The notes: generated by a model from the sequence alone, not told the origin. Shown: positions 1-8,140, counted from the first letter of the stretch. The stretch is DNA of 13,012 bases from Treponema sp. (GCA_024691105.1 JAILNY010000073.1:1-13012); one strand, 5' to 3'. Numbers and translations are program-made.

Positions 1-66
1 GATTCATTAATCATGTCACCGGAAAAATCGGTTACTGCATTTATAGGATTAAAAAACAGGAGTTAG
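1..66 (+). CDS. C-terminal tail of a probable MetH reactivation-domain protein (partial)
   Basis: Frame 1 is open from the window edge to a TAG at 64-66 and reads DSLIMSPEKSVTAFIGLKNR. The PEKSVTAFIGL tail resembles, from memory, the end of stand-alone vitamin B12-dependent methionine synthase activation-domain proteins, which finish with a P-x-KS-V-(S/T) segment. The stop lies 1 base before the metH ATG and the metH ribosome binding site sits inside this frame, so the two would be co-translated. The assignment fits because the downstream MetH lacks a reactivation domain. Only 21 codons are visible, so this is inference from a short tail and its context. Confidence 0.5.
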   Translation, partial: DSLIMSPEKSVTAFIGLKNRS

Positions 67-67
67 C

Positions 68-2614
68 ATGAGCAGCATTCGTGATTATCTTGGAAAACAG
101 ATTCTCTTTTTTGATGGCGGAACCGGTTCTGTATTGCAGGCGCGCGGACTAAAACCTGGTGAACTTCCTGAAAACTGGAACATCGAAAAACCGGAAGAAA
201 TTGTCCAGTTAAATTACGGTTATTATCTTGCAGGCTCAAACATAATTAAATCAAATACCTTTGGTGCATTTGAAACAAAATTTACTGGAACAGATGGAAC
301 TTATTCTCTTGAGCAGGTTATCAATGTGGCTCTCAAAAACGCAAACGAAGCGCGCCGTCTTATTTTAGAAAAAGATCAGGAACTCGGAAGATCTGTTCCG
401 CGCTTTGTCGCATTTGATATCGGTTCGTGCGGAAAGCTTTTAAAACCGCTTGGGGATCTTGAGTTTGAAGATGCAGTTTCTCTTTTTAAACATTCAATTC
501 AAATCGGATTAAAAAACGACATCGATTTAATTTTAATAGAAACAATCAACGATATTTACGAAGCAAAGGCTGCTGTCATCGCGGCTAAAGAAGCAATTGA
601 AGAATCAGGCAAAGACTTACCGATTTTTGTAACCACCGTTTACGATGAAGGACAAAAATCTCTTACAGGTTCAACACCACAGATTGTTGCAGCCGTTATG
701 GAAGGTCTTAGAATTGACGCACTAGGTCTTAACTGCAGCTTAGGTCCTGTTCAGATGAAGCCGATTGTTGAACAGCTTTTGGAATGCACTTGTCTTCCTG
801 TAATCGTAAATCCTAATGCGGGACTTCCTCGCAGTGAAGGCGGTAAAACCGTTTACGATGTTGATGACATTCAGTTTGCACAGATTGTTGCAGACTTCTG
901 TAAAAAAGGTGCAGCGATTGTCGGAGGCTGCTGCGGAACAAATCCTTCTTACATCAAAAAGCTTTGTGCAGAAGTTGCAAAACTTGGCCTTGATAAAATT
1001 CAGCCTGTGGCAAAACAGAAAAAATCTGTCATCACATCTTGTACTAAGTTAGTTGAATTTGGCAAGGCGCCGGTTTTAATCGGCGAGCGAATCAACCCGA
1101 CCGGAAAAAAGAAATTAAAAATTGCACTTACAAACAACGACATCTCATACATCTTAAACGAAGGAATTACGCAGGAAGAAAAAGGCGCACAGGTCCTGGA
1201 CGTAAACGTCGGTCTCCCGGAAATTGACGAATGTCAGATGATGCAGACAGTTATAAAAGAACTCCAGGCAGTAACAGACCTTCCGCTTCAGATAGACACA
1301 TCAGATCCTGTTACGATGGAAAAGGCTCTCCGCCTTTACAACGGAAAACCGCTTATCAACTCTGTAAACGGCAAGCAGGAAGTTATGAAAGAAATTTTTC
1401 CGCTTGTTAAAAAATATGGCGGAATTGTTGTAGCGCTTGCTCTTGACGAAGGTGGAATTCCAGAAACTGCAGAAGGCCGCATTGCCATTGTAGAAAAAAT
1501 CTATAAGACAGCGGCAAGCTATGGCATTGACCAGAGCGACATTATCATTGACCCGCTTGCGATGACTGTAAGTGCAAATGATCAGGCAGGAATTGCAACG
1601 CTTGCGACAGTAAAATATGTAAAAGAAGTAAAGCATGGACTTACGATTTTGGGTATCTCAAACGTTTCGTTTGGGCTGCCGTTAAGAGAACACATTACTT
1701 CTATCTTTTTTACAATGGCAATGCAGAACGGTTTAAGCGCCGCCATCATGAACCCGAATGCCATCGAAATGATGAAAGCCTGGACTTGTTTTAAAACGCT
1801 TTCTGGTCTTGATGCACAGTGTCTTGAATACATCGGCTTTGCAGATAAATATTCACAGCTTACTGTTCAGGCAAGCGCTGCACAAAATGCCGCTATGGGG
1901 GCTGTCGGGAGTGCAGGGAACGCAGGCGCCGGAAACAACGGAGCGCTCCAGGGAAGTGCAGGCGCAGAAAATTCAGACCCGCTGATCAAGGCAATCGTAA
2001 AAGGCTTAAAAGAAGTTTCTAAAAACGAGACACAAAATCTTTTAAACGGATCCGACGGGAAAGAAGCACTTTCTGCAATGGATATCATTAACAAAAAAAT
2101 AATTCCTGCGCTTGATACAATCGGAAAAGACTTTGAGCAGAAAAAAGCATACCTGCCTCAGTTACTGATGGCGGCTGACGCGGCAAAAGAAGCGTTTACG
2201 GTTATTAAGAGTGAACTTGATAAGCGCGGCGTCGTGGAAGAAAGCAAGGGAACTGTCGTAATTGCAACAGTCAAAGGCGACATTCACGACATCGGAAAAA
2301 ATATTGTAAAAGTTCTTCTTGAAAATTATTCTTTCCGCGTAATCGACTTAGGAAAAGACGTTCCGCCAGAAGCAGTGCTTGACGCTGTCGTAAAAGAGCA
2401 CGCGCCGCTTGCGGGCCTTTCTGCATTGATGACGACAACCGTTGGAGCAATGGAAGAGACAATAAAACTAATCCACAAAGATGCGCCGTGGTGCAAGGTC
2501 TTTGTCGGTGGCGCCGTATTAAATCAGGACTACGCCGACAAAATCCATGCCGACGCATATACAAAAGATGCCATGGACAGCGTAAAATACGCGCAGTCTA
2601 TTTGCGAGGTATAA
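68..2614 (+). CDS. metH: Cobalamin-dependent methionine synthase MetH, form without the reactivation domain
   Basis: The enzyme transfers a methyl group from 5-methyltetrahydrofolate through cob(I)alamin to homocysteine, giving methionine in the cytoplasm. Domains in order: homocysteine methyltransferase barrel (about 1-310) with zinc ligands C223 (GLNCS) and C288/C289 (GGCCG); pterin-binding barrel (about 325-590, starting GERINPTGKKK); a Gly/Ala/Asn-rich linker (about 600-637); B12-cap helical domain (about 638-720, LPQLLMAADAAKEAF); and a Rossmann B12 domain with the base-off motif DxHDxG (D738, H740, D741, G743). At 848 residues it is shorter than the roughly 1,200-residue E. coli type because the C-terminal AdoMet/flavodoxin reactivation domain is absent. 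The ATG follows AGGAG (58-62) at 5 bases. The next gene begins 1 base after the stop. The linker is unusually long and low in complexity. Confidence 0.95.
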   Translation: MSSIRDYLGKQILFFDGGTGSVLQARGLKPGELPENWNIEKPEEIVQLNYGYYLAGSNIIKSNTFGAFETKFTGTDGTYSLEQVINVALKNANEARRLILEKDQELGRSVPRFVAFDIGSCGKLLKPLGDLEFEDAVSLFKHSIQIGLKNDIDLILIETINDIYEAKAAVIAAKEAIEESGKDLPIFVTTVYDEGQKSLTGSTPQIVAAVMEGLRIDALGLNCSLGPVQMKPIVEQLLECTCLPVIVNPNAGLPRSEGGKTVYDVDDIQFAQIVADFCKKGAAIVGGCCGTNPSYIKKLCAEVAKLGLDKIQPVAKQKKSVITSCTKLVEFGKAPVLIGERINPTGKKKLKIALTNNDISYILNEGITQEEKGAQVLDVNVGLPEIDECQMMQTVIKELQAVTDLPLQIDTSDPVTMEKALRLYNGKPLINSVNGKQEVMKEIFPLVKKYGGIVVALALDEGGIPETAEGRIAIVEKIYKTAASYGIDQSDIIIDPLAMTVSANDQAGIATLATVKYVKEVKHGLTILGISNVSFGLPLREHITSIFFTMAMQNGLSAAIMNPNAIEMMKAWTCFKTLSGLDAQCLEYIGFADKYSQLTVQASAAQNAAMGAVGSAGNAGAGNNGALQGSAGAENSDPLIKAIVKGLKEVSKNETQNLLNGSDGKEALSAMDIINKKIIPALDTIGKDFEQKKAYLPQLLMAADAAKEAFTVIKSELDKRGVVEESKGTVVIATVKGDIHDIGKNIVKVLLENYSFRVIDLGKDVPPEAVLDAVVKEHAPLAGLSALMTTTVGAMEETIKLIHKDAPWCKVFVGGAVLNQDYADKIHADAYTKDAMDSVKYAQSICEV

Positions 2615-2615
2615 A

Positions 2616-4190
2616 ATGAAAACAGTAAATGGAAACGAACTTACAATCGAAGACGTATGCGACGTCGCTTACAAAAACGAAGAAGTAAAATTACCAGAAG
2701 ACAAAGCCTTTTGGGACCGCTTAGAAAAATCACGAAAATTTCTTGAAGACTATATCGCAACTGGTGTTCCGACTTACGGAGTTACAACAGATTTTGGTGA
2801 CAGCTGCGACAATCAGATCAGTGTAGATAAAGCCGGAGAATTACAGCGTACAATCTGTACATATCACGGTATTGGTCTTGGACCAAAGTTTGATCATGAG
2901 ACAGGACGTGCGGTTGTGCTTGCACGCTTAAACGGAAATGTTAAAGGCGGGCATAGTGCAATTCGTCCGGAACTTGCAAAGATGATGGTCACTCTTTTAA
3001 ACAAGGACATCATTCCGGTAATTCCTCAGCTGGGATCTGTCGGAGCATCCGGCGACCTTACTCCGCTTTCTTATCTTGCAGCGGTAATCATGGGACAGCG
3101 TGACGTTTATTACAAGGGCCGTGTATGCTCTGCTTCCGAAGCATTCAAGGCTGAAGGAATAGAACCTCTTCCTATCGAAGCAAAAGAAGGTCTTGCTTTG
3201 ATGAACGGAACAAGTGTAATGACAGCAGTTGCTTCACTAGCCTGGAAAAAAGCTCAGCGACTTGCAAACATTTCAGACTTCTTAACCGCAGTCACTTCAG
3301 AAATTACCCGCGGTAAAGATACTCCATTCATTACAAAAGTCAGTCAGATAAAAAATCATCGCGGTCAGATGGAATCTGCGGTGTATGTTCATAACATCAT
3401 CATCAATTCAAAACGCGTATTCAAATACGAAGACTTTTTGAAAAGCCAGATTGATTCTCTTGACGGCAAAGGATTCCACAAACAGCAGAATAAAATTCAA
3501 GACAGATATTCAATCCGCTGCGCACCGCAGATTACAGGCGTTTACCGCGACACACTCCGCATCGCGCGCGAATGGATTACAGAAGAGCTTAACAGCGCAA
3601 ATGACAATCCGCTTGTAGACATCGATGCACAGCAGCTTTACAACACAGGAAACTTTTACGGCGGTCACATCTGTGCTGCCTGTGATTACATGAGAACTGC
3701 TCTTGCTAACATCGCTGACTTAAGTGACAAACAGGCCGAAATTATCATCGACGGAAAGTTTAACGGGCTTACAGAAAATTTAATTCCGTTTACTCCGGAT
3801 GATCATCCGAGAGCGGGATTGCGCCTTGGATTTAAAGCGGCACAGATTACGATCTCTGCTATCCGCGGCGAAGTTGCAACTTACTGTTTCCCGGTTTCGC
3901 TTACGAGTGCGCCGACAGAAGCTCTTAATCAGGATAAGGTTTCGATGGGAACAATTTCTGCACGTAAGTTCTCTGAACAGATTGAACTTGTATTTTTGCA
4001 GTTTGCAACTCATCTTCTTGCCGCAATGCAGGCTGTTGATCTTGCAGGCATTGATGACTTTGCTCCGTTTACAAAACAGGTGCATGACGAAGTCCGAAAG
4101 ATGAGTGCATTTGTCGAAGACGACCGCGCACTTGACAAAGAGGCAACGGCCGTTGCTGAATGGCTTAAGACTACTGAGCTGTTTGCGTAG
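2616..4190 (+). CDS. HutH-like aromatic amino-acid ammonia-lyase (HAL/PAL/TAL family), substrate uncertain
   Basis: This is an MIO-dependent lyase that eliminates ammonia from an aromatic L-amino acid. The prosthetic group forms from A144-S145-G146 within GSVGASGDLTPL. Other core residues are present: catalytic Y54 (TYGVTTDFG), N197 (LMNGTS), the QDRYSIRC segment, and GNFYGG. Its 524 residues match the family's usual length. Automatic annotation would say histidine ammonia-lyase. However, the HAL motif NQEDHVSM, whose Glu (E414 in Pseudomonas putida) helps define histidine lyases, is here NQDKVSM. Aligned on VSM, Gln439 takes the Glu position, as in PAL/TAL and aminomutases. The selectivity pair is Y83-H84 rather than Ser-His. 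Urocanate as the product is therefore doubtful. The start overlaps the metH end region: GAGG lies in the metH tail and there is a 1-base gap, implying translational coupling. No other hut gene is adjacent. Confidence 0.88.
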   Translation: MKTVNGNELTIEDVCDVAYKNEEVKLPEDKAFWDRLEKSRKFLEDYIATGVPTYGVTTDFGDSCDNQISVDKAGELQRTICTYHGIGLGPKFDHETGRAVVLARLNGNVKGGHSAIRPELAKMMVTLLNKDIIPVIPQLGSVGASGDLTPLSYLAAVIMGQRDVYYKGRVCSASEAFKAEGIEPLPIEAKEGLALMNGTSVMTAVASLAWKKAQRLANISDFLTAVTSEITRGKDTPFITKVSQIKNHRGQMESAVYVHNIIINSKRVFKYEDFLKSQIDSLDGKGFHKQQNKIQDRYSIRCAPQITGVYRDTLRIAREWITEELNSANDNPLVDIDAQQLYNTGNFYGGHICAACDYMRTALANIADLSDKQAEIIIDGKFNGLTENLIPFTPDDHPRAGLRLGFKAAQITISAIRGEVATYCFPVSLTSAPTEALNQDKVSMGTISARKFSEQIELVFLQFATHLLAAMQAVDLAGIDDFAPFTKQVHDEVRKMSAFVEDDRALDKEATAVAEWLKTTELFA

Positions 4191-5430
4191 TTGCGTCTGC
4201 CGGTTCTGCATCTTTAGAGAATGACTTTTTGAGCAGGATCGGCACGAGCATTGATGATACGATTATCAAAAGAATTACTGATGTAAAATATTTTGAATCT
4301 ACAAGCCCTGAAGAAAGTCCCTTTGAGGCTACAATCAGGGCAACTTCGCCGCGGACCATCATTCCTTCTCCAATCTCAAGACACTCATGCCACTTAAAGC
4401 CCAAAAGCTTTGACACGCCTCCACAACCGACAATCTTTGAAAGACAGCCGACAATGACAAACGCAATCGAAAACCATAGCAGGTTTAAATTCATTCCTGA
4501 TAAATCTGTCTTAAGACCGATGCTCGCAAAGAAAATCGGACTAAAAATCATGTAAGAGTTAATATCAATTTTTGATTCCATGTAAGACGCATCGTTAAGA
4601 CTGCAGAAAACGATGCCGGCAATGTATGCACCAGTGATGTCAGCAATACCAAAAAACTTTTCTGCGGCATAAGCAAAAATCAGTGCAACACCAAGGGCAT
4701 AAATTGGAATACGTCGTGAACGCGGATGTCGTCTGTCGTACCAGCGGAAAAGTCTGTAAACAACGTAGCCTGCAACAATTGCGCATGCAAAAAAAGCCAG
4801 AGTTTTAACAATGATTCCAAGATAACCACCCCTTCCCGAGCTTACGCCAAGTACAATTGTCAAAACAATAATACCGATTACATCATCAATGATTGCAGCA
4901 CTGATGATTGTCTGTCCAATATCAGTTTTAATTTTTCCATATTCCTTTAATACTGCAACCGAAATACTTACAGAAGTTGCCGTCATTATTGTTCCGATAA
5001 AAACGCTCTTAAAAAATTCCTGAGTACCCCAGCTCGAAAATCCCCAGAAACACATTGCCATAATTGTTCCAAAAACGAGTGGAACAAATACACCGCATGT
5101 TGCAATGATTGTAGATTTTACTCCAGATTTGATAAGCGATTTTATGTTTGTTCCAAGCCCTGCAGAAAACATTATTAAGATAACGCCGATTTCTGAAAGA
5201 TATGAAATAAACTGATTTGCTTCATTATAAATTACATTTGCATCAGTTGCGCCAAAGTTTTTGAATGTCGGTAAAAAGCGAAGAATAAGTCCTGCGACAA
5301 TCATTCCTGCAACCTGAGGAATTCCAATTTTTTTTGCAAGAACACCAAAGTACTTTGCCACGATTACGATAATGCCTACAGAAAGAAGAATGTGTAAAAT
5401 AATTTCTGTATTCGGAAGAGCTGAATTCAT
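4171..5430 (-). CDS. CPA2-family Na+/H+ antiporter, inner membrane
   Basis: A 419-residue, almost wholly hydrophobic protein with about 12-13 membrane spans, predicted to exchange Na+ (or K+) for H+ across the inner membrane. Family signatures: an N-terminal IGIPQVAGMIVAGLIL helix (about 35-50), the crossover helix TATSVSISVAVL (150-161), and the ion-binding pair D182-D183 in SAAIIDDVIG. Also present are SPIFFASIGLK (297-307) and the GEGMMVRGEVALIVA helix (354-368). The double Asp is the form found in electrogenic Na+/H+ antiporters of the NapA/NhaA type, rather than the QD of KefB/C. There is no C-terminal RCK/TrkA-N domain; the tail is short and polar. The ATG follows GGAGG at 5 bases. The last 20 bases overlap the convergent lyase gene, so the final codons are antisense to its end. 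Ion specificity is inferred. Confidence 0.9.
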   Translation of the reverse strand: MNSALPNTEIILHILLSVGIIVIVAKYFGVLAKKIGIPQVAGMIVAGLILRFLPTFKNFGATDANVIYNEANQFISYLSEIGVILIMFSAGLGTNIKSLIKSGVKSTIIATCGVFVPLVFGTIMAMCFWGFSSWGTQEFFKSVFIGTIMTATSVSISVAVLKEYGKIKTDIGQTIISAAIIDDVIGIIVLTIVLGVSSGRGGYLGIIVKTLAFFACAIVAGYVVYRLFRWYDRRHPRSRRIPIYALGVALIFAYAAEKFFGIADITGAYIAGIVFCSLNDASYMESKIDINSYMIFSPIFFASIGLKTDLSGMNLNLLWFSIAFVIVGCLSKIVGCGGVSKLLGFKWHECLEIGEGMMVRGEVALIVASKGLSSGLVDSKYFTSVILLIIVSSMLVPILLKKSFSKDAEPADATTQTAQ

Positions 5431-5624
5431 ATAAACCTCCGCACCAAATGATATTTAGAACTTATTTTAGTGTTTGCCATAAATAAATTCAATTGCGTGC
5501 CCACCAATTATAATGTACAATTATAAAATCGCGTTGATAACGCAAGACTATACTACGGAGTGAATTCTAACAAAGCGGTTTTTCTAAACCGTGCAGATTC
5601 TTTATTTACTAAGGGGACAATTTT
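5431..5624. promoter_or_regulatory. Divergent intergenic control region between the antiporter and GH120 genes
   Basis: This 194-base gap serves both genes. It holds a 9-bp direct repeat, CAATTATAA (5505-5513 and 5518-5526), that places TATAAT-like -10 hexamers on the minus strand at 5525-5520 and 5512-5507 and on the plus strand at 5509-5514. No convincing -35 box accompanies them. A perfect 5-bp inverted repeat with a 3-bp centre, GCGTTGATAACGC (5531-5543), could be an operator. A weak hairpin CGGTTT-TTCT-AAACCG (5576-5591) lies in the GH120 leader. The GH120 ribosome site AAGGGG is at 5611-5616, 8 bases before the ATG. Confidence 0.45.
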
Positions 5625-7667
5625 ATGACCTATTATGTAAACACAGCTGCCAAAGAAGGCGGCAACGGAACTAAAGAAAATCCATTTAAAAAAATTCAAC
5701 AGGCAGCAGACGTTGCCAAAGCAGGAGACGAAGTAATCGTTGCTCCCGGAATCTATCGCGAATATGTAAATCCTAAAAACGGCGGAACAAAAGACAGCCC
5801 GATTATTTATCGCTCTGAACAGCCGCTTAAAGCCCACATCACCGGAGCAGAGCCTGTAAAAAACTGGACTCAGGTAGAAGGAAATGTTTACTGCGCCCGC
5901 ATTTCTAATTCAATCTTTGGAGATTACAATCCGTACACAACACTCGTGCGCGGGGACTGGTTTATTGCCTACATGACTGCACACACAGGCGATGTTTACT
6001 TAAACGAAAAATCAATGTACGAAGTAACCGACCTTAAAAAAGTTTACAAACCGGAAACCTATGTTCCGTCGTGGGATCAGGAATTTTCTGTTTACACCTG
6101 GTATGCAGAACAGGATAAAGAAAAAAACGAAACTGTAATTTATGCAAACTTTCAGGGAAAAAATCCTAATGAAGAAAATGTAGAAATTTCTGTCCGTCAG
6201 AATTGTTTTCTTCCATCAGAAGAAGGCTTAAATTACATCACCATTTCTGGCTTTACAGTTTCTAAAGCGGCAACTCAGTGGGCTCCACCGACAGCATACC
6301 AGGACGGAATGATTGGCCCACACTGGTCAAAGGGCTGGATTATCGAAGACTGCGAAATTTATGAATCAAAGTGTTCTGGTATTTCACTTGGTAAATATTA
6401 TCAGAAAGGTAACGACAACAAGTGGCTTGAAACAAAATACAAAGACGGAACTCAGACTCAGCGCGACTGTGTCTGCATCGCACAGATTGACGGCTGGTCA
6501 AAAGAAAAAATCGGCTCTCATATTGTCCGCCGCTGTCACATTCACAACTGCGGTCAGTGCGGTATCGTAGGTCATTTGGGCGGCGTTTTTTCGCTCATCG
6601 AAGACAATCACATTCATCACATCAACAACAAACAGAATCTTGCAGGCGCTGAAATCGGCGGAATCAAAATGCACGCCGCTATCGATGTAATTTACCGCCG
6701 CAATAATATTCACGACTGTACACGCGGAATCTGGCTTGACTGGCAGGCACAGGGAACACGCGTTACACAAAATCTCTTTTACAACAACTGCGTTCCAAAG
6801 GCATACAACATGAACAAAGAAAGCATGATTGGAGCTGCCGAAGATTTGTTCATCGAAGTATCTCACGGTCCTACTCTCGTTGACAACAACATCTTCCTTT
6901 CTGACCGCGCTCTAAAACTTGCGACACAGGGCGTTGCAGTTGTTCACAACATCATCGCAGGTGGGCTTACTGCTGTTGGTCTTGGCGTAAATAACGGAAC
7001 TCCAAATCTTCCGTCGCCTCGCTATACACCATACCACGAGCCGCATGGAACTAATGTCACAGGCTTTATGACAATTCTTCACGGTGACTGTTCGTTCTAT
7101 AACAACATCTTTATTCAGCAGCCGATGCGCCCATTTATGAAAGGCGTAATGAAGGCTACAAAAGCCATTGTCAAAGCTAAAAAGATGGACTGGGATGATG
7201 CAAATATCGAAGCAGGAACATTCCCATACAGCGACTACCCTACTTTTGAAGAATGGGACAAAATGTTTGAAGGCTATGTAGGAATGGGCTCTGTAACAAC
7301 TGACCGATACTACTCAAAGCTTCCGGTTTGGGCAAAGGGCAATCTTTATTTTAATGATGCAAAACCGATGAAAAAAGAAAGCGATGCATATGTTGACAAA
7401 AAGAATAAGGTCACACTTGAGCTTGAAGAAAAAGACGGAAAGGTTAGTCTTAAGACAAACGTTTACGATTTTATTCCGGGTGCAAAATGCCAGCTTATCA
7501 AAACAGATGACATTCATCCGGCTTTTGAGCCAGAAGAAAAATATGAAAACCCTGATGGTTCGCCAATTACTTTTGACACCGATATCCTTGGCAAAAAACG
7601 TAACGGCAGCACAACCATTGCAGGTCCTTTTGCTCAAGGCTCAGAAGTTACAGAAGCGATTTTCTAA
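5625..7667 (+). CDS. GH120-family beta-xylosidase-like right-handed beta-helix glycosidase
   Basis: Predicted to release xylose from xylobiose or xylo-oligosaccharides. The 680-residue protein matches the GH120 enzyme XylC of Thermoanaerobacterium over nearly its whole length, as I recall that sequence. Shared stretches include the start YYVNTAAKEG..GT..NPF, VYLNEKSMYEVT, ATQWAPPTA, WSKGWIIEDCEIY, VGHLGGVFS and WLDWQAQGTRV. The catalytic pair of GH120, an Asp nucleophile in LDW and a Glu acid/base in (I/V)EVSHGP, is present as D372 and E411. A DUF1565-type segment (KIQQAADVAKAGDEVIVAPG) opens the beta-helix. No signal peptide is visible, so it probably acts in the cytoplasm on imported oligosaccharides. 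About 16 extra residues (KAYNMNKESMIGAAE region, about 392-407) lie between the two catalytic residues compared with XylC. Its TAA overlaps the stop of the converging methylase remnant. No transporter gene accompanies it here. Confidence 0.9.
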   Translation: MTYYVNTAAKEGGNGTKENPFKKIQQAADVAKAGDEVIVAPGIYREYVNPKNGGTKDSPIIYRSEQPLKAHITGAEPVKNWTQVEGNVYCARISNSIFGDYNPYTTLVRGDWFIAYMTAHTGDVYLNEKSMYEVTDLKKVYKPETYVPSWDQEFSVYTWYAEQDKEKNETVIYANFQGKNPNEENVEISVRQNCFLPSEEGLNYITISGFTVSKAATQWAPPTAYQDGMIGPHWSKGWIIEDCEIYESKCSGISLGKYYQKGNDNKWLETKYKDGTQTQRDCVCIAQIDGWSKEKIGSHIVRRCHIHNCGQCGIVGHLGGVFSLIEDNHIHHINNKQNLAGAEIGGIKMHAAIDVIYRRNNIHDCTRGIWLDWQAQGTRVTQNLFYNNCVPKAYNMNKESMIGAAEDLFIEVSHGPTLVDNNIFLSDRALKLATQGVAVVHNIIAGGLTAVGLGVNNGTPNLPSPRYTPYHEPHGTNVTGFMTILHGDCSFYNNIFIQQPMRPFMKGVMKATKAIVKAKKMDWDDANIEAGTFPYSDYPTFEEWDKMFEGYVGMGSVTTDRYYSKLPVWAKGNLYFNDAKPMKKESDAYVDKKNKVTLELEEKDGKVSLKTNVYDFIPGAKCQLIKTDDIHPAFEPEEKYENPDGSPITFDTDILGKKRNGSTTIAGPFAQGSEVTEAIF

Positions 7668-7768
7668 TTAAGCTTTTTGTAAATATCCGAAACCTCTTCA
7701 GAATAAAGATTTTTTTCTTTATAAACTGTAAGAGGTTTTTCTATTTTTACGCCGCACTTTGCATCATT
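7664..7768 (-). pseudogene. 3' remnant of a TrmN6-like adenine-N6 methyltransferase gene
   Basis: The reverse strand reads, toward a TAG at 7664-7666, NDAKCGVKIEKPLTVYKEKN then LYSEEVSDIYKKLN. This matches the last 34 codons of the methyltransferase at 12416-13012 (KDADCTAIIETPLVIYRDKN then IYSDEVAAIYKKLN) at 20 of 34 residues by my count. No homology to the rest of that protein continues to the right. The sequence changes instead to the beta-CASP RNase remnant on the other strand. Divergence from the intact copy argues against a recent duplication. It is more likely the residue of an older resident gene. The stop codon overlaps the GH120 stop, a compact convergent layout expected of an original gene pair. 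Confidence 0.75.
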
Positions 7769-8112
7769 TTGCAAACAATATTCAGGATGAACGCAATACA
7801 ATTTTGATTGTCGGTTACATGGCAGAAAATACTCTCGGACGAAAAATTCTTGAGGGCGAAAAAGAAGTTCACATCATGGATAACTGGTACAAGGTGAATG
7901 CTAAAGTAGAAAAGCTCAACGCATTCAGTGCGCATGCGGACTACACGGAGACTCTGGACTGGCTTCAGAAAATTGACACGAGCAAGCTTAAAAAGATTTT
8001 CCTCGTGCACGGTGAAACTGACGCGCAGGACTTTTTGCAGAACTACTTAAAGGAAAACGGTTTTGAAAATATCGTGATCAGTAAGTACGGCGAAAGCTAC
8101 GAATTGCAGTAA
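7759..8112 (+). pseudogene. C-terminal remnant of a beta-CASP metallo-beta-lactamase ribonuclease
   Basis: About 117 codons encode the end of an MBL-fold RNA-processing nuclease of the CPSF73/YSH1-like bacterial group. Visible are LHHFANNIQDERNTILIVGY, the AFSAHADY motif (beta-CASP motif B His), LVHGE (motif C His) and a closing GESYEL. Intact relatives have some 450-550 residues. The MBL zinc-binding HxHxDH part and most of the beta-CASP domain are missing. The frame opens with a TTG and no ribosome site, and the bases just upstream belong to the methylase remnant on the opposite strand. It is therefore a truncated, probably silent fragment. Its TAA is directly followed by the left 28-bp repeat. 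Confidence 0.8.
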
Positions 8113-8140
8113 TAAAAATGCCACCTCATGACGGGGTGGC
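8113..8140. repeat. Left 28-bp direct repeat; terminator for toxN on the minus strand
   Basis: The copy consists of TAAAAAT followed by the hairpin GCCACCTC-ATGAC-GGGGTGGC, an 8-bp stem with one G-T pair and a 5-base loop. It begins immediately after the RNase-remnant stop codon. On the minus strand the stem is followed by T5, so it can end toxN transcripts, whose coding region stops 15 bases away. Unlike the right copy it has no T-tract on the plus-strand side; CGTTGG follows instead. Confidence 0.8.

Noticed and set aside
1..67. Cobalamin or SAM riboswitch upstream of metH
   Set aside because: The 67 visible bases form an open coding frame ending just before metH. Only a weak ACCG/CGGT pairing is seen and no conserved riboswitch elements.
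7747..8010. Minus-strand ORF across the RNase remnant
   Set aside because: It has no recognisable protein pattern and is a shadow of the plus-strand beta-CASP remnant.
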